Positions 8,591 through 17,649 of a stretch of 64,000 bases of DNA are shown in pieces. The translations under genes were made by a program, and so were the position numbers. The DNA is taken from assembly GCF_003429005.1 (NCBI RefSeq), contig NZ_QVQV01000001.1:1846470-1910469 (forward strand). Direction: 5' to 3'. Origin of the DNA: Paraburkholderia sp. DHOC27 (GTDB taxonomy: Bacteria > Pseudomonadota > Gammaproteobacteria > Burkholderiales > Burkholderiaceae). The number at the start of each line of letters is the position of its first letter. Positions within the stretch are counted from its first letter, which is position 1. The notes below the pieces were generated by a model. That model saw only the letters and a program-made list of their open reading frames with translations. It was not told the DNA's origin and did no database searches.

Positions 8591-9508
8591 TTGCGGCAGC
8601 AAGACTTCGACCTCGATCAGTTGAGGGCTTTTATGGCGGTCTGGGAGACGCGGAGCTTCACGCAGGCCGCCGCTCGTCAGCACCGCACGCAGTCCGCGAT
8701 CAGCATGAAGATCAAACGGCTGGAAGATCAGCTGGGCGAGCGCCTGTTCGAGCGCAATACGATGACGGTGACCCCCACTTCGGTCGGGGAACGCTTCGCG
8801 GTGCTCGCTCGCCGGCTCATCGACGCGCATGAGGACGCTTTCTTCGCATTCAATGACACCCTCCCTGCTGGCAAACTGACGCTCGGCACTTCGGAGACGT
8901 ACGCGTCGTGTCTGCTCCCACCTATCCTTGCCCAGGTCAGTCAGTCGTTCCCGAACATCGAAATGGAGATTCGGTGTGGGCATAGCTGGAAAATGCTGGA
9001 GTCGATGGACGCCGACGGCACCGACCTTGTCATTGCGACCAAATACCCCGGCCGGCAAGACGGTCAGCCGCTGGGCCGCGAGCGCCTGATGTGGGTGTGC
9101 AGGCGCGACAGCGATATCTTCCGTGCCGATCCGCTGCCGCTCGCCGTGTTTCCGGACGGATGCCTGTACCGGCGCGCCGCGATTGCCGCCCTGAACGCCA
9201 ACCAGCGTAACTGGCGCATCGGCTTCACGAGCCTGAACCACGAAGGGCTGCTGGCAGCAGTCGACTCAGGCAGCGCCGTTTCGATCGTGATCGAGAGCGC
9301 GGTGAACGAACGGCACCGGGTGCTGCGGCCGGAAGAAGGTTTTCCTGAGCTGCCCGCCGCTGACATCGAGCTGTATTCGAGTGGCTCTGAAATATCGCCG
9401 GTGGCGCGCCAGGTGTCGGAGACGATCCGCCGCCACTTCGCCGTGCGTCGATACGAACGCGAACTCCAGTCGATCAATGCCATCGAGAGGGCGGCTACGG
9501 TTGGGTGA
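8591..9508 (+). CDS. LysR-family transcriptional regulator
   Basis: This 305-residue protein has the full LysR layout. The winged helix is at residues 8-66 (LRAFMAVWETRSFTQAAARQ, then SAISMKIKRLEDQLGERLFE), and the effector domain covers about 95-300. The start is TTG at 8591, with GGGAGAG about 4-6 bases upstream; it matches the usual distance from LysR start to helix. The next in-frame ATG would cut the first helix. It is a single gene downstream of the buf spacer and divergent to bufA, so it is a candidate regulator of that operon, but this is inference only. Confidence 0.92.
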   Translation: MRQQDFDLDQLRAFMAVWETRSFTQAAARQHRTQSAISMKIKRLEDQLGERLFERNTMTVTPTSVGERFAVLARRLIDAHEDAFFAFNDTLPAGKLTLGTSETYASCLLPPILAQVSQSFPNIEMEIRCGHSWKMLESMDADGTDLVIATKYPGRQDGQPLGRERLMWVCRRDSDIFRADPLPLAVFPDGCLYRRAAIAALNANQRNWRIGFTSLNHEGLLAAVDSGSAVSIVIESAVNERHRVLRPEEGFPELPAADIELYSSGSEISPVARQVSETIRRHFAVRRYERELQSINAIERAATVG

Positions 9509-9621
9509 TTTACCAGGCGCTAGTGCGGTACTGCATTGACCCGTTCCAAAAAATCCGGCAATGATTGCGTCTATGTTGCGCACGCAACGAGAACGAACTC
9601 AAAGACCGGGACGGGACAACA

Positions 9622-10140
9622 ATGAAGAGGCTTGCATTCGCTTTAGTACTGGAAAGCGTATTAATCGGTCTGCTCGGCGCCTGTGCGCCTGCACATGTGG
9701 CCGTTCAAACTCCTTACGATGCGTCTCAGTACGTCAGTTACCGGTCAGAGGGCGCCAATACGATCCGGGGTCAAGCGTTCTTGACAAAGCGAGGCGGCGG
9801 TGTGGTGACGTGTGCCGGCCGGCCGGTTTTCCTTTCGCCAGACAGCCCGTATTTCCGCGAGATCGCGACGATTGCCGTGAGCGGCAGCAAGCCCGACTTC
9901 CCGCACGGTCCAGGTGGTCCAGAGGACGTAGTCCGCCACACGACTTGCGACGCGCAAGGTAACTTCGGATTCGGGCATCTGCCGGATGGCAACTACATCC
10001 TGTTAGCAAGCGTCCGCTGGACGGTTGATGACAGGCCCCAGGGCGGCCCCATGTGGCTGCCCGGCTCGGTAAGCGGGGGCACGCCCCGGCGTGTGATCCT
10101 GTCGAACGGCGTGTTCGAAGCGAATCGCGCGTCTCACTGA
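9622..10140 (+). CDS. Hypothetical lipoprotein
   Basis: This 172-residue protein begins with a lipoprotein signal (KRLAFALVLESVLIGLLGAC) whose lipobox LGAC places the acylated cysteine near residue 21. The mature part contains ITRGQAFLTKRGGGVVTCAG-like residues and FGFGHLPDGNYILLASV. That second segment is reminiscent of carboxypeptidase-regulatory/transthyretin-like beta domains, a weak resemblance. The start at 9622 was chosen because the signal peptide begins there; the frame opens at 9565. It should be anchored in the inner or outer membrane facing the periplasm. Its function is unknown. Confidence 0.75.
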   Translation: MKRLAFALVLESVLIGLLGACAPAHVAVQTPYDASQYVSYRSEGANTIRGQAFLTKRGGGVVTCAGRPVFLSPDSPYFREIATIAVSGSKPDFPHGPGGPEDVVRHTTCDAQGNFGFGHLPDGNYILLASVRWTVDDRPQGGPMWLPGSVSGGTPRRVILSNGVFEANRASH

Positions 10141-10184
10141 CTGACGACGCGGGCTTTGCCGGGATCGTTCGGTGTTCGAAACAG

Positions 10185-10304
10185 TCAGCTATTCGCCCAG
10201 GGCGGCTGTTGAAACAACCCGCTCAGCCAGTCGACGAACGCCCGCGTTTTCGCGGGTTCGTTTCTGCGCGATGCCAGCACTACGCTCAGTTTTTCGTTGT
10301 CCGA
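10185..10304 (-). pseudogene. Remnant of a LysR regulator C-terminus
   Basis: About 39 codons read SDNEKLSVVLASRRNEPAKT and then RAFVDWLSGLF. This matches the last helix of LysR regulators, where '..P.KVRAFVDWL' before the stop is near-universal. Upstream the frame no longer resembles LysR, and a different frame takes over. It is most likely a decayed fragment left by a rearrangement at the border of the accessory island. No start or DNA-binding domain remains. Confidence 0.55.
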
Positions 10305-10581
10305 TACGGTGCATCCGGGCGGTGTTCGCCGCGGCGGTGTAGATGCGGTGTTGGCCGGGGTGGCGGCTTTCGGCCAGTACGAGCCATTCCTCAACCTTGT
10401 CGCGGGGACATTCAAATGACCGCACCTGGATGAGGAGCGGCCCTCGCGCGCTCCCTCATGGGTAGCACGAAGACCGGTAGACGAGAGCTGAAATATGCCG
10501 TTTAGCCAGGTGATTTAACGTTGCCTGATACGATACGTTGAACATTCATGTATTGCGATAACAACGAGCACGGAGTGCCTT

Positions 10582-11589
10582 ATGTCATGCATGCTTCTGC
10601 TCGGCGCCGGCTTCAGCCGCAATTGGGGCGGGTGGTTGGCGGCCGAAGCGTTCGAGTACCTGCTTGGATGCCCCGAAGTGAATTCAAACGACTTCTTGTC
10701 TGACCTGCTTTGGCGGAGCCAGCAGGCAGGAGGATTCGAGAATGCGCTTGCTGAGTTGCAGGATGTGGTGCGCCGTGAGCCCGGACGTGCTGATGACCTT
10801 CAGAGTCTCCGCGGCGCCGTGCTCGGAATGTTTAACGTGATGAACGAATGCTTTTTCGGACTTCGGAACTTCGACCAGAACAACGATGGGAATCTAGGCA
10901 TTCGCCTATTCCTCACAGCCTTCGACGCCATATTCACGCTGAATCAAGACCTGCTTCTTGAGTATCACTACCTGACGCACGACGTAGCGTTGCTTGCTAA
11001 TCGATTGGGGCGGCGTCGCTGGCACGGCTCGACAATTCCGGGTATGCAGTCAACACCAGACCCGAACCGTCATCCAATGCAGCATTGGTTCGGAAACTGG
11101 ACGCCTGCGCCTGCAGTCGGGTTTCAGGTCGAAGCCGGCTGTCAACCGTATATCAAACTGCATGGATCGTCCAATTGGACCCAAGACGACCAAGGCGGCC
11201 CTATGCTCATCATGGGGGGTAACAAGGCAAATGAAATTGGACTCGTGCCCGTCTTGCAGTGGTATCAAACCCTTCTTACGGAATACCTTACCCGCGGCGA
11301 CACAAGATTGATGGTTATCGGGTACGGCTTCAGGGACGATCACATTAACGCGATCATCGCCGACGCAGTCACGAATCACAACCTCAAGTTGTTCGTCGTA
11401 TCGCCGGACGGCGCAGATCAGGCGCGGAGAATTGCACCTACCGCCGGAGCGGCAATTCAACAGAGAACAGCACTTGAAGACGTGTTCCAACGCGGTCTGA
11501 TCGGTGCATCGCGTCGTTCACTCAACGAAATTTTTGGCGGGAGAGACCCCATCGAACTATCGAAACTCCAACGCTTCGTTGAGGAATAG
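10582..11589 (+). CDS. SIR2-like domain protein, candidate defence NADase
   Basis: This 335-residue protein has the SIR2-like (PF13289-type) layout. LGAGFSRNWGG is at residues 7-17 (Rossmann/NAD loop), FTLNQD at 118-123 in place of the TxNYD/TQNID motif, KLHGSSNW at 192-199 with the catalytic histidine, and VIGYGFRDDHIN at 245-256. Such domains in phage-defence proteins cleave NAD+; here there is no fused sensor domain. The gene is alone on its strand with no obvious partner upstream. The nuclease-like gene at 12009 follows after 420 bases. The NADase and defence roles are inferred from the family. Confidence 0.82.
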   Translation: MSCMLLLGAGFSRNWGGWLAAEAFEYLLGCPEVNSNDFLSDLLWRSQQAGGFENALAELQDVVRREPGRADDLQSLRGAVLGMFNVMNECFFGLRNFDQNNDGNLGIRLFLTAFDAIFTLNQDLLLEYHYLTHDVALLANRLGRRRWHGSTIPGMQSTPDPNRHPMQHWFGNWTPAPAVGFQVEAGCQPYIKLHGSSNWTQDDQGGPMLIMGGNKANEIGLVPVLQWYQTLLTEYLTRGDTRLMVIGYGFRDDHINAIIADAVTNHNLKLFVVSPDGADQARRIAPTAGAAIQQRTALEDVFQRGLIGASRRSLNEIFGGRDPIELSKLQRFVEE

Positions 11590-12008
11590 CTTGTGGTTTC
11601 ACGAACCTCGAACGCCGCTGCGTCGCTGAAAGCGGTCTCACGATCGAAGAGGATCTGACTTCGGCTGTGGCCCTACTGCTGTCCCCAAAAAAGCGGGCGT
11701 GGATGATCCGGACGACCCTTAGCTGCCCAAGAATGCCCGACCCGGTGACCGGTTGCAGTGGTTATGGGGCGGCCAACCGCCCCAGGCGGTAGTCGGCCAG
11801 GAAACGTCTTCCAAGATCCGTCTGGAAACGACCGCTAATGAGGTTGGAACTGCCGCCCACGCGATCACAGAGATATGTTTCCGGATACTTCTCGCTCGGC
11901 TATATCAAGTTTCTCCGATTTCGAGCCGTTAATTCTGACTTGAATGGTCGGTTTCTTACCTGTTTAGTGTCCGCAACTTGGGCGGCACTTTTGAAAGAAG
12001 GAGAAGTA
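11590..12008. other. Spacer between SIR2 and nuclease genes, with hairpin
   Basis: No gene is visible here. A perfect stem (GGGGCGG, loop CCAA, CCGCCCC) lies at 11766-11783 without a T-run. The open frame upstream of 12009 is continuous with the downstream gene but lacks a ribosome site at 11838. Confidence 0.5.
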
Positions 12009-13019
12009 GTGTTTTCACTGTTGGAGACGAAGACGGAGGTCGCCAAGGCACAGCGCAAGCTGGAAGCCACGTTCCGGCGTGACTTTCCGCGAAGGGATGT
12101 CAAAAACATCGGCTATCCAGGTGGGACGACCTTTGACGCCAATGTGTTCAACGACGGACGTTACTGGTTTTGGTCTACGGACCACGATGACTCGACCGTC
12201 CCGAACCCTCGGCGCCTGAACTGGTTTGGTCTCTTCGACGAGGATCGGGGACTCCAAATCTCTGTCGAGATCAATACGGCGTATGAAGGTCGCAACGATC
12301 TGGTCGCCGGTTACTTTGCCCGTGACAATGACACGGGGAAGATCTACCTGCTGCACTCGGGGCGCGTTGGCGGCGGCACAAAAGGCGTTAGCAAGTCAGC
12401 ACTCTTGGCGTGGAGCAATCGACCTCTGATTGAGGTCGTGGATACTTCGGGCGGCATCCGAGAAGGCGTGCTTGTGATGCCGGTCGAAGGCTCGGGAGCA
12501 AGCGGGTCTGCCAAACGCTACATCAATACGATTGCACGTTTCAAGCAGGCTGTGCGGGATGGCGAGATTGATTCCCCCGAATTCCAGCGCAAACAGCGAG
12601 AACTGGAGGACTTTTACGCTGAGGCGCGGGGTAGGCGTAAGGGACGGCGGTCGAGCAAGATCGACTATGTTTCGCGTCACGGTGAAGTAGTTGATGCACT
12701 GCACGAGTGGCGAATTTCAAGCCCAATGCCTAAGCGGGCCCGGCTCGTAAAGAACGTTCTGATCGACATGGGCGTCGCCGTCGGGCGTGGGCTAGTCGAG
12801 GTCTTCGAAGTCAAGACGACAGCGACCCGCCCAGATGTCTACTCCGCCATCGGACAACTAATGGTCCACGGAATGGTCGATGATTGCCGGAGAGTGATCG
12901 TGCTTCCTCACGATGAGGCCGTCGCCGACGATCTCAGTGGGGCACTGCAACGCCTAGGTATTGAGCTACTACGGTTTAGTCTGGACGAGGAGAAGGCAAC
13001 AATTATCGACGTGCCCTGA
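12009..13019 (+). CDS. PD-(D/E)XK nuclease-like protein of accessory island
   Basis: I cannot name this protein with certainty. The start is set at GTG 12009 because AAGGAG lies about 5 bases upstream; an open frame extends back to 11838 with no such site. This gives 336 residues. The C-terminus has LIDMG, then FEVKTT fourteen residues later, then AIGQLMVHG. This fits the D...ExK...Q layout of PD-(D/E)XK nucleases (Asp about 253, Glu about 267, Lys about 269). The middle has a charged linker (residues about 190-230). The N-terminal part (LLHSGRVGGG) is unassigned and may sense or bind DNA. Restriction or defence is inferred from the motif and the SIR2 neighbour. Confidence 0.65.
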   Translation: MFSLLETKTEVAKAQRKLEATFRRDFPRRDVKNIGYPGGTTFDANVFNDGRYWFWSTDHDDSTVPNPRRLNWFGLFDEDRGLQISVEINTAYEGRNDLVAGYFARDNDTGKIYLLHSGRVGGGTKGVSKSALLAWSNRPLIEVVDTSGGIREGVLVMPVEGSGASGSAKRYINTIARFKQAVRDGEIDSPEFQRKQRELEDFYAEARGRRKGRRSSKIDYVSRHGEVVDALHEWRISSPMPKRARLVKNVLIDMGVAVGRGLVEVFEVKTTATRPDVYSAIGQLMVHGMVDDCRRVIVLPHDEAVADDLSGALQRLGIELLRFSLDEEKATIIDVP

Positions 13020-13366
13020 TAAGCCATCGGCGCGCGTGATGGCGTAGGCCTATCAACGAAGAGAGGGCCGTCAAATATGCATCTTCTCTGAGCACGGCTG
13101 GAAGAACTGGAGGCTGATGCGCCACTCAGAAGCCGACGGTCGCTCGTCACAGCGTTGGAAAAGCGCGATCATCCGAAATGACCGAAGTGCGGCACATCGA
13201 AGCGATAGTCGCAAGGTCGCAAATCGGACTGAGAGCGGGCAATCGAAAACTGTGATCAAGTGGCTCAAATGGGTCGATCAGCGTCATTTGCATTAGGCGC
13301 CCATGAAATTCGCTATCGGAACGCGGACGCAAGGCACGTCCCTTGCGCGTGCAGTTTTAGCCGACT
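13020..13366. other. Gene-free stretch
   Basis: Only short frames with no ribosome sites or recognisable products are seen on either strand. No clear repeats were noted. Confidence 0.45.
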
Positions 13367-13635
13367 TTAAACCTGAACTAGGTGCGGAATTGGCACTTTG
13401 AGATTCACATCAGCCTCGTAGTTCACTTCCGCGACTTCGAATCCGAACAGACGAGGAATTCCGTCTTGTAGCTGGCAAACGCGGTGAGTTCATAGATATT
13501 TTCGCTGCTTACTTTATCCCAAAGCCGGGCAACGCGTGCTTGTACGGCAGGATCAATCTCCTTGTCATTCACCCGCAAGCGACCGTCCTCATCCACATTC
13601 GCGGCCTTCGCGTATGCAAACATCACATATCTCAC
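13367..13635 (-). pseudogene. Frameshifted small ORF of unknown function
   Basis: The first part reads as a 70-codon ORF (starting MRYVMFAYAKAANVDEDGRL). Near 13440 the reading changes: the original frame ends in a short tail, SDSKSRK. The next frame continues sensibly as RLFGFEVAEVNYEADVNLKV and then PIPHLVQV up to TAA at 13367-13369. Joining the two gives a protein of roughly 90 residues, acidic and without signal peptide or membrane helix. A one- or two-base indel is the simplest explanation; a sequencing error is possible. I do not recognise the family. Confidence 0.5.
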
Positions 13636-13979
13636 GTTTCGTGCGAGTCACGATGTTTGGGGAGCCGAAGTTCTTACAAAGATTTATAGTTCATATAGTG
13701 CGAATACAATGCGGTTCGCGTACTCGAATGTGTTGCAGCGTAGTCATGATCGGCAATGATGTCTCCATGCTGTGTCTGCTACGGCGGGGATTTAACTTGC
13801 TGCCGCTTCGTCGCAGCAGAAATTCGATAACGGTCTGGCGTGTCGACAATGTATCAGCAGTGGGTTTGGCTGACGAGCCGGTAGAGATGCCGGTGCCAAG
13901 TCCATGATCTCCGCAAGCTTTATTAATATCAAACGTGGATCGTCAAGATCTGCCTGTTTCTGAGGGACGAAGAAAACAA
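13636..13979. other. Gene-free stretch before the orphan small protein
   Basis: No convincing gene is present. The sequence becomes AT-richer towards 13980, consistent with foreign origin and a promoter for the next gene, but no confident -35/-10 was found. Confidence 0.4.
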
Positions 13980-14396
13980 ATGACATTCCAATTTGATCGG
14001 AAGACAATTTCCGCCGTTGATCCGGTGAGAGGCATAACGGTGGTTCAATCCACTAAATTTTATGACATAAACGATAGATATTTTTTTATCTATCGTGACG
14101 CAACGCTTGAATTCGAATTCAGTGCAATGCAGCGAGAAGAAAAGCGCATCGTTATGATTAAAAGCGCGCTAGAGGAAAAGGCACTAGCCGTACAAAGTTT
14201 AATTCTTGAACCATCCTTGAAAAAAGGCTTCACTAAAGCCCTCAAAGGCCAACCTTTAAATTCACAAGCGTACACCACGCTCAAAAACGATGTTGTAGAG
14301 GCGATGTTTGCGCTAGCAACATGGGGCGGCGACTTATTGTCTTTCGTGCCGGACTACGAGGTTGTGTTTATTCAAGACCTGGCAGATCTGAAATAA
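13980..14396 (+). CDS. Hypothetical protein, AT-rich accessory gene
   Basis: This 138-residue protein has no recognised family, signal peptide or membrane helix. It is lysine- and phenylalanine-rich, with a beta-rich N-terminal half (STKFYDINDRYFFIYRDATL) and a helical middle (REEKRIVMIKSALEEKALAV). Its codons (TTT, AAA, ATT) are clearly AT-richer than those of the flanking chromosome, a sign of transfer. The ATG at 13980 was chosen; a GTG at 13935 would add 15 residues but has no ribosome site. Confidence 0.55.
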   Translation: MTFQFDRKTISAVDPVRGITVVQSTKFYDINDRYFFIYRDATLEFEFSAMQREEKRIVMIKSALEEKALAVQSLILEPSLKKGFTKALKGQPLNSQAYTTLKNDVVEAMFALATWGGDLLSFVPDYEVVFIQDLADLK

Positions 14397-14442
14397 AAGA
14401 GTGGTCAAATCACAAACGCTTGCGTCTCGCGGGGGAGAATGT

Positions 14443-14641
14443 ATGGCGTCAATTTCCGTCTACGTAGCACAAACTATTTTTAGCTTCGGATTGGATCCCA
14501 GGTTAGCTATCTTTGAGGGAATCGTCCTATGAAAATGGCATCCTCGGCGAGATTGCCGCGGAAGCGCAAGCGTTAGGAACATTTGTCAAAGGGGCAAAGA
14601 CTCTATTGCTTTATTCGGGCACAGAGCGAAAGCGTAAGTGA
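14443..14641 (+). pseudogene. Possible frameshifted remnant in accessory island
   Basis: An ATG at 14443 follows GGGGGAGAATGT, a good ribosome site, and reads 28 codons (MASISVYVAQTIFSFGLDPR...) before a stop. In the +1 frame from about 14512 a coding-like stretch continues (ESSYENGILGEIAAEAQALG, then TFVKGAKTLLLYSG) to the TGA at 14639-14641. Together they look like one short gene broken by an indel. No family was recognised, so confidence is low. Confidence 0.3.
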
Positions 14642-14863
14642 ATGCGAACCCCGGCTCATACATATCGATACGACGCCCGGTGAACTATTTCTCAATATGT
14701 CGCGCCGAGTCGAGGGGCCGCAACGGGTCCTCCACAGCCAGTCGCCGCCGGCCCAGGTGCGTCGCGACTGACAACCTTGAGTCCGAGAGGAGTCAAGCAT
14801 CGTTCGTGTCAAACGCAGTCGGCTCCAGTCCCAAGCCTCGATCACTGTGCCTTCCTTATCTGC

Positions 14864-15790
14864 TCAACCATCGAGCCGCTTTCTTAGCCGCGAGCCGGCA
14901 AAATCGAGGAACGCCCTCAACTTGAGCGGTACCTGTCGCTGGCCCGGATAGATCAGACTGACGGGCGCTCTTGGCAATTCAAACTCATCGAGCAGAGTCA
15001 CGAGCGACCCGGATTTCACCTGCTGGTCGATCTGATACGACAGCACGCGGGCAATGCCAGCGCCTTGCTCTGCGGCGGCGACAGCGCCATCAATCGAGTT
15101 CACCATGAGCCGCCATGTCACGGCGACGGTTTGCAGGACACCGCGATGGCTGAATTCCCAGGTCGTACCTGCCGTCAGACCTTCATATCCTACGCAGTCA
15201 TGCAACGCCAGATCGGCTGGTGTGGTTGGCCTGCTGCGGTCTGCCAGGTAGTCAGGACTCGCGCAGAGCACCTGGCGGATTTCTCCGACTTTCACGGCAA
15301 TCATGCTGCTATCGGGTAGTTCTCCCGTTCGCAGCGCCACGTCGACGTGCTCGTCGAGCAGACTCACGTTTCGGTCAGTCAATTGGACCCGTACCCGAAT
15401 GTCGGGATAGGCGCGCAAAAATTCCGCGACGACCGGCAGGCCGTGAATGCGACCCATGACCTGCGGCATGCCAATCATCAACTCGCCTTGTGGGGCGAGA
15501 TATTCGCCTGCAGCTTTGCGCTCGACCTCCGCGACGTCTTCCATGATTCGACGGCATGAAGCGACATACGACTGGCCAGCATCCGTCAGCACGAGCCGAC
15601 GGTTGCCGCGCAGAAGCAGCCGGATCTTCAGATGTCCTTCGAGTTCCGATACACGACGACTGACGGTGGCCAGCGGAATGCCGAGCTGGCGGCTCGCCGC
15701 AGAAAGACTGCCGTGATCAACCGCAGCCAGCAGGATGGTCATCGCCTCGAACCGGTCCAAGCCTTTCTCCCATGGAAGGATGCCTCTCAA
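14864..15790 (-). CDS. LysR-family transcriptional regulator
   Basis: This 308-residue protein has the LysR helix-turn-helix at about residues 16-75 (FEAMTILLAAVDHGSLSAAS, then RQLGIPLATVSRRVSELE). The substrate domain includes PDIRVRVQLTDRNVSLLDEH. It belongs to the same subgroup as the LysR at 61820, with strong similarity across the HTH and the first part of the effector domain. The start could also be a TTG at codon 11, giving the commoner LDRFEAM N-terminus. It is divergent from the enoyl-CoA hydratase gene at 15917 and is its likeliest regulator. Confidence 0.92.
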   Translation of the reverse strand: MRGILPWEKGLDRFEAMTILLAAVDHGSLSAASRQLGIPLATVSRRVSELEGHLKIRLLLRGNRRLVLTDAGQSYVASCRRIMEDVAEVERKAAGEYLAPQGELMIGMPQVMGRIHGLPVVAEFLRAYPDIRVRVQLTDRNVSLLDEHVDVALRTGELPDSSMIAVKVGEIRQVLCASPDYLADRSRPTTPADLALHDCVGYEGLTAGTTWEFSHRGVLQTVAVTWRLMVNSIDGAVAAAEQGAGIARVLSYQIDQQVKSGSLVTLLDEFELPRAPVSLIYPGQRQVPLKLRAFLDFAGSRLRKRLDG

Positions 15791-15916
15791 ATTTACCGTC
15801 TATTCGACAAATACGGAAGGGAATAAATTCTGGTGCATGGCTGGCGCGACTGCCAGCGAACCTGAACGTAACGCCCTGTCTACGGCTCGGTTCATACCTT
15901 CTCAGCGAGGCATTCC

Positions 15917-16738
15917 ATGGATTTCGAAACGCTCACCGTTCACCGCGATGGCGCCGTACTGTTCGCAAGCATCGAGGCACCACCGATGAATCTTCTCGGT
16001 CCCGAACTGGTCCGGGATCTCGTTTCATTCATTTCCGAGGCTGAGGCCGACGACGCGGTTCGCGTGATCGTGTTCAAGAGCGCTGACCCGGACTTCTTCA
16101 TTCCCCACGTGGATGTGGGCCGCATCAAGGCGTATCGCGACGAGGCGGCGAAATTGACGGGCGAATCCTCCATTGCAGTTCTGTTCCGCTACCTGAGCGA
16201 GAGCCGGCTGATCAGCATTGCGCAGGTCGAGGGGCGGGTGCGCGGCGCGGGCAGCGAATTCATCCTCGCCTGCGACATGTGTTTCGCCGCGCGGGAGACC
16301 GCGATCTTCGCGCAGATGGAGCCGGCATTCGGCGTGGTCCCCGGCGGAGGGGGCGCCCAGCACCTCGTGCGTCTCATGGGTCGGTCGCGCGCACTCGAAG
16401 TGATGTTGAGCGCCGACGACTATCCCGCAGAGCTGGCTGAACGCTATGGCTGGATCAATCGCGCTTTACCCGCAGAACTACTGGACGCGTTCGTCAGTTC
16501 ACTTGCGCATCGGATTGGCCGGTTCCCCGGCGCGGGCCACGTAGCGGTCAAACGCCGCGTCAATTCGATTGCGCTCGCACCGGTCGAGGACTTTCGCCGC
16601 GACTCGGATCTGTTTGGCGAAGGCGTCCGCGAACCCGCTGTACAGAAACGCATCCAGGCCGCGATAAACGCCGGCTTTCAGACCCGCGACGCGGAAATCG
16701 ATCTTGCCCGGCTGTTGGGCGAACTCACTGACGAATGA
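15917..16738 (+). CDS. Enoyl-CoA hydratase/isomerase family protein
   Basis: This 273-residue crotonase-fold protein has the first oxyanion-hole segment in SADPDFFIPHVDV and the second in VEGRVRGAGSEFILACDM (about residues 107-124). A likely catalytic glutamate is in QMEPAFGVVPGGGG. Family members hydrate or isomerise acyl-CoA double bonds. Here FFIPHVDV replaces the common FcAGaDl, so the substrate is uncertain and the reaction may be non-canonical. Its stop overlaps the ORF of the following alpha/beta hydrolase, so the two are probably one operon under the divergent LysR. Confidence 0.9.
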   Translation: MDFETLTVHRDGAVLFASIEAPPMNLLGPELVRDLVSFISEAEADDAVRVIVFKSADPDFFIPHVDVGRIKAYRDEAAKLTGESSIAVLFRYLSESRLISIAQVEGRVRGAGSEFILACDMCFAARETAIFAQMEPAFGVVPGGGGAQHLVRLMGRSRALEVMLSADDYPAELAERYGWINRALPAELLDAFVSSLAHRIGRFPGAGHVAVKRRVNSIALAPVEDFRRDSDLFGEGVREPAVQKRIQAAINAGFQTRDAEIDLARLLGELTDE

Positions 16739-16752
16739 ACCAAGAGGACATC

Positions 16753-17649
16753 ATGACATTTACCAAAGAAGAAATTCGCTTCCCGGTCGAGGGTGGCGTC
16801 GAGCTGGCTGCATGGCTGTTCGTTCCGGAACAGCGGGGCACGCGGCTTCCTGCCATCACGATGGCTCACGGCTACGGCGGCACCCGTTATCACGGCATCG
16901 AGCCGATAGCCGAGATTTTCGCCAAGGCGGGGTTTGTCGTGCTGCTGCACGACCATCGCGGATTCGGCGATAGCGGCGGCGAGCCGCGTCAGGACATTAA
17001 CCCGTGGCAACAGATCACCGACTGGCGGCGCGCGATCTCGTGGCTTCAGGATCGGCCCGAAGTAGATGAATCACGCATTGGACTCTGGGGAACAAGCTTC
17101 GCAGGGGGCCATGCGATCGTGCTGGGTGCAACCGAAAGACGACTCAAGGCAATTGTGTCGCAGGTGCCGACGATCGACGGTCACGCAGCGGGTCTTCGTC
17201 GCGTCACGCCTGAAGCAGTCGCAGCGCTGGAAGCGCGTTTCGCTGCCGACGATCGCGCTCAATTGCACGGTGAAGCACCGGCCATGCAGCAGATTGTGAG
17301 CGAGGACGCGAGCCGTCCTTCCACCTACAGCGCGGCAGATGTCGTGAGCTTTTATCTGCAACCGGTGCCCGACGGCGTCTGGGAAAACCGCGTGACGCTA
17401 CGCTCCACCCGATGGGCCCGCATGTACTCGCCGGGGGAGTACATCGAGCGGGTGTCGCCGACTCCACTGCTGATGGTGGTGGCCGAGCACGATCACACCG
17501 CGGCTACGGATCTCGCGCTTAAAGCCTATGAACGCGCATTGGAACCGAAGCGGCTGGTGATGATCAAGGGCGGCCATTTCGACCCGTACCTTGGCGAGTT
17601 TGAAACTGCATCGCGCGCGGCGCTCGACTGGTTCAAAGCACATCTTTGA
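16753..17649 (+). CDS. Alpha/beta hydrolase
   Basis: This protein of about 298 residues has the alpha/beta hydrolase fold. An HGYGGTRYHG oxyanion region lies near residue 37, HDHRGFGDSGG near 71, and the nucleophile serine in LWGTSFAGG. A late aspartate/histidine pair is seen in VVAEHDHTAATD and IKGGHFDPY. It resembles the dienelactone-hydrolase/FrsA-like group. The start at 16753 is preferred because AGAGGA lies just upstream; an ATG at 16735 overlaps the upstream stop. A thioesterase or ester-cleavage role beside the enoyl-CoA hydratase is plausible but unproven. Confidence 0.87.
   Translation: MTFTKEEIRFPVEGGVELAAWLFVPEQRGTRLPAITMAHGYGGTRYHGIEPIAEIFAKAGFVVLLHDHRGFGDSGGEPRQDINPWQQITDWRRAISWLQDRPEVDESRIGLWGTSFAGGHAIVLGATERRLKAIVSQVPTIDGHAAGLRRVTPEAVAALEARFAADDRAQLHGEAPAMQQIVSEDASRPSTYSAADVVSFYLQPVPDGVWENRVTLRSTRWARMYSPGEYIERVSPTPLLMVVAEHDHTAATDLALKAYERALEPKRLVMIKGGHFDPYLGEFETASRAALDWFKAHL

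Noticed and set aside
11838..12008. Upstream extension of the nuclease-like ORF
   Set aside because: No ribosome site exists at 11838, while AAGGAG precedes the GTG at 12009; the extra 57 residues show no domain.
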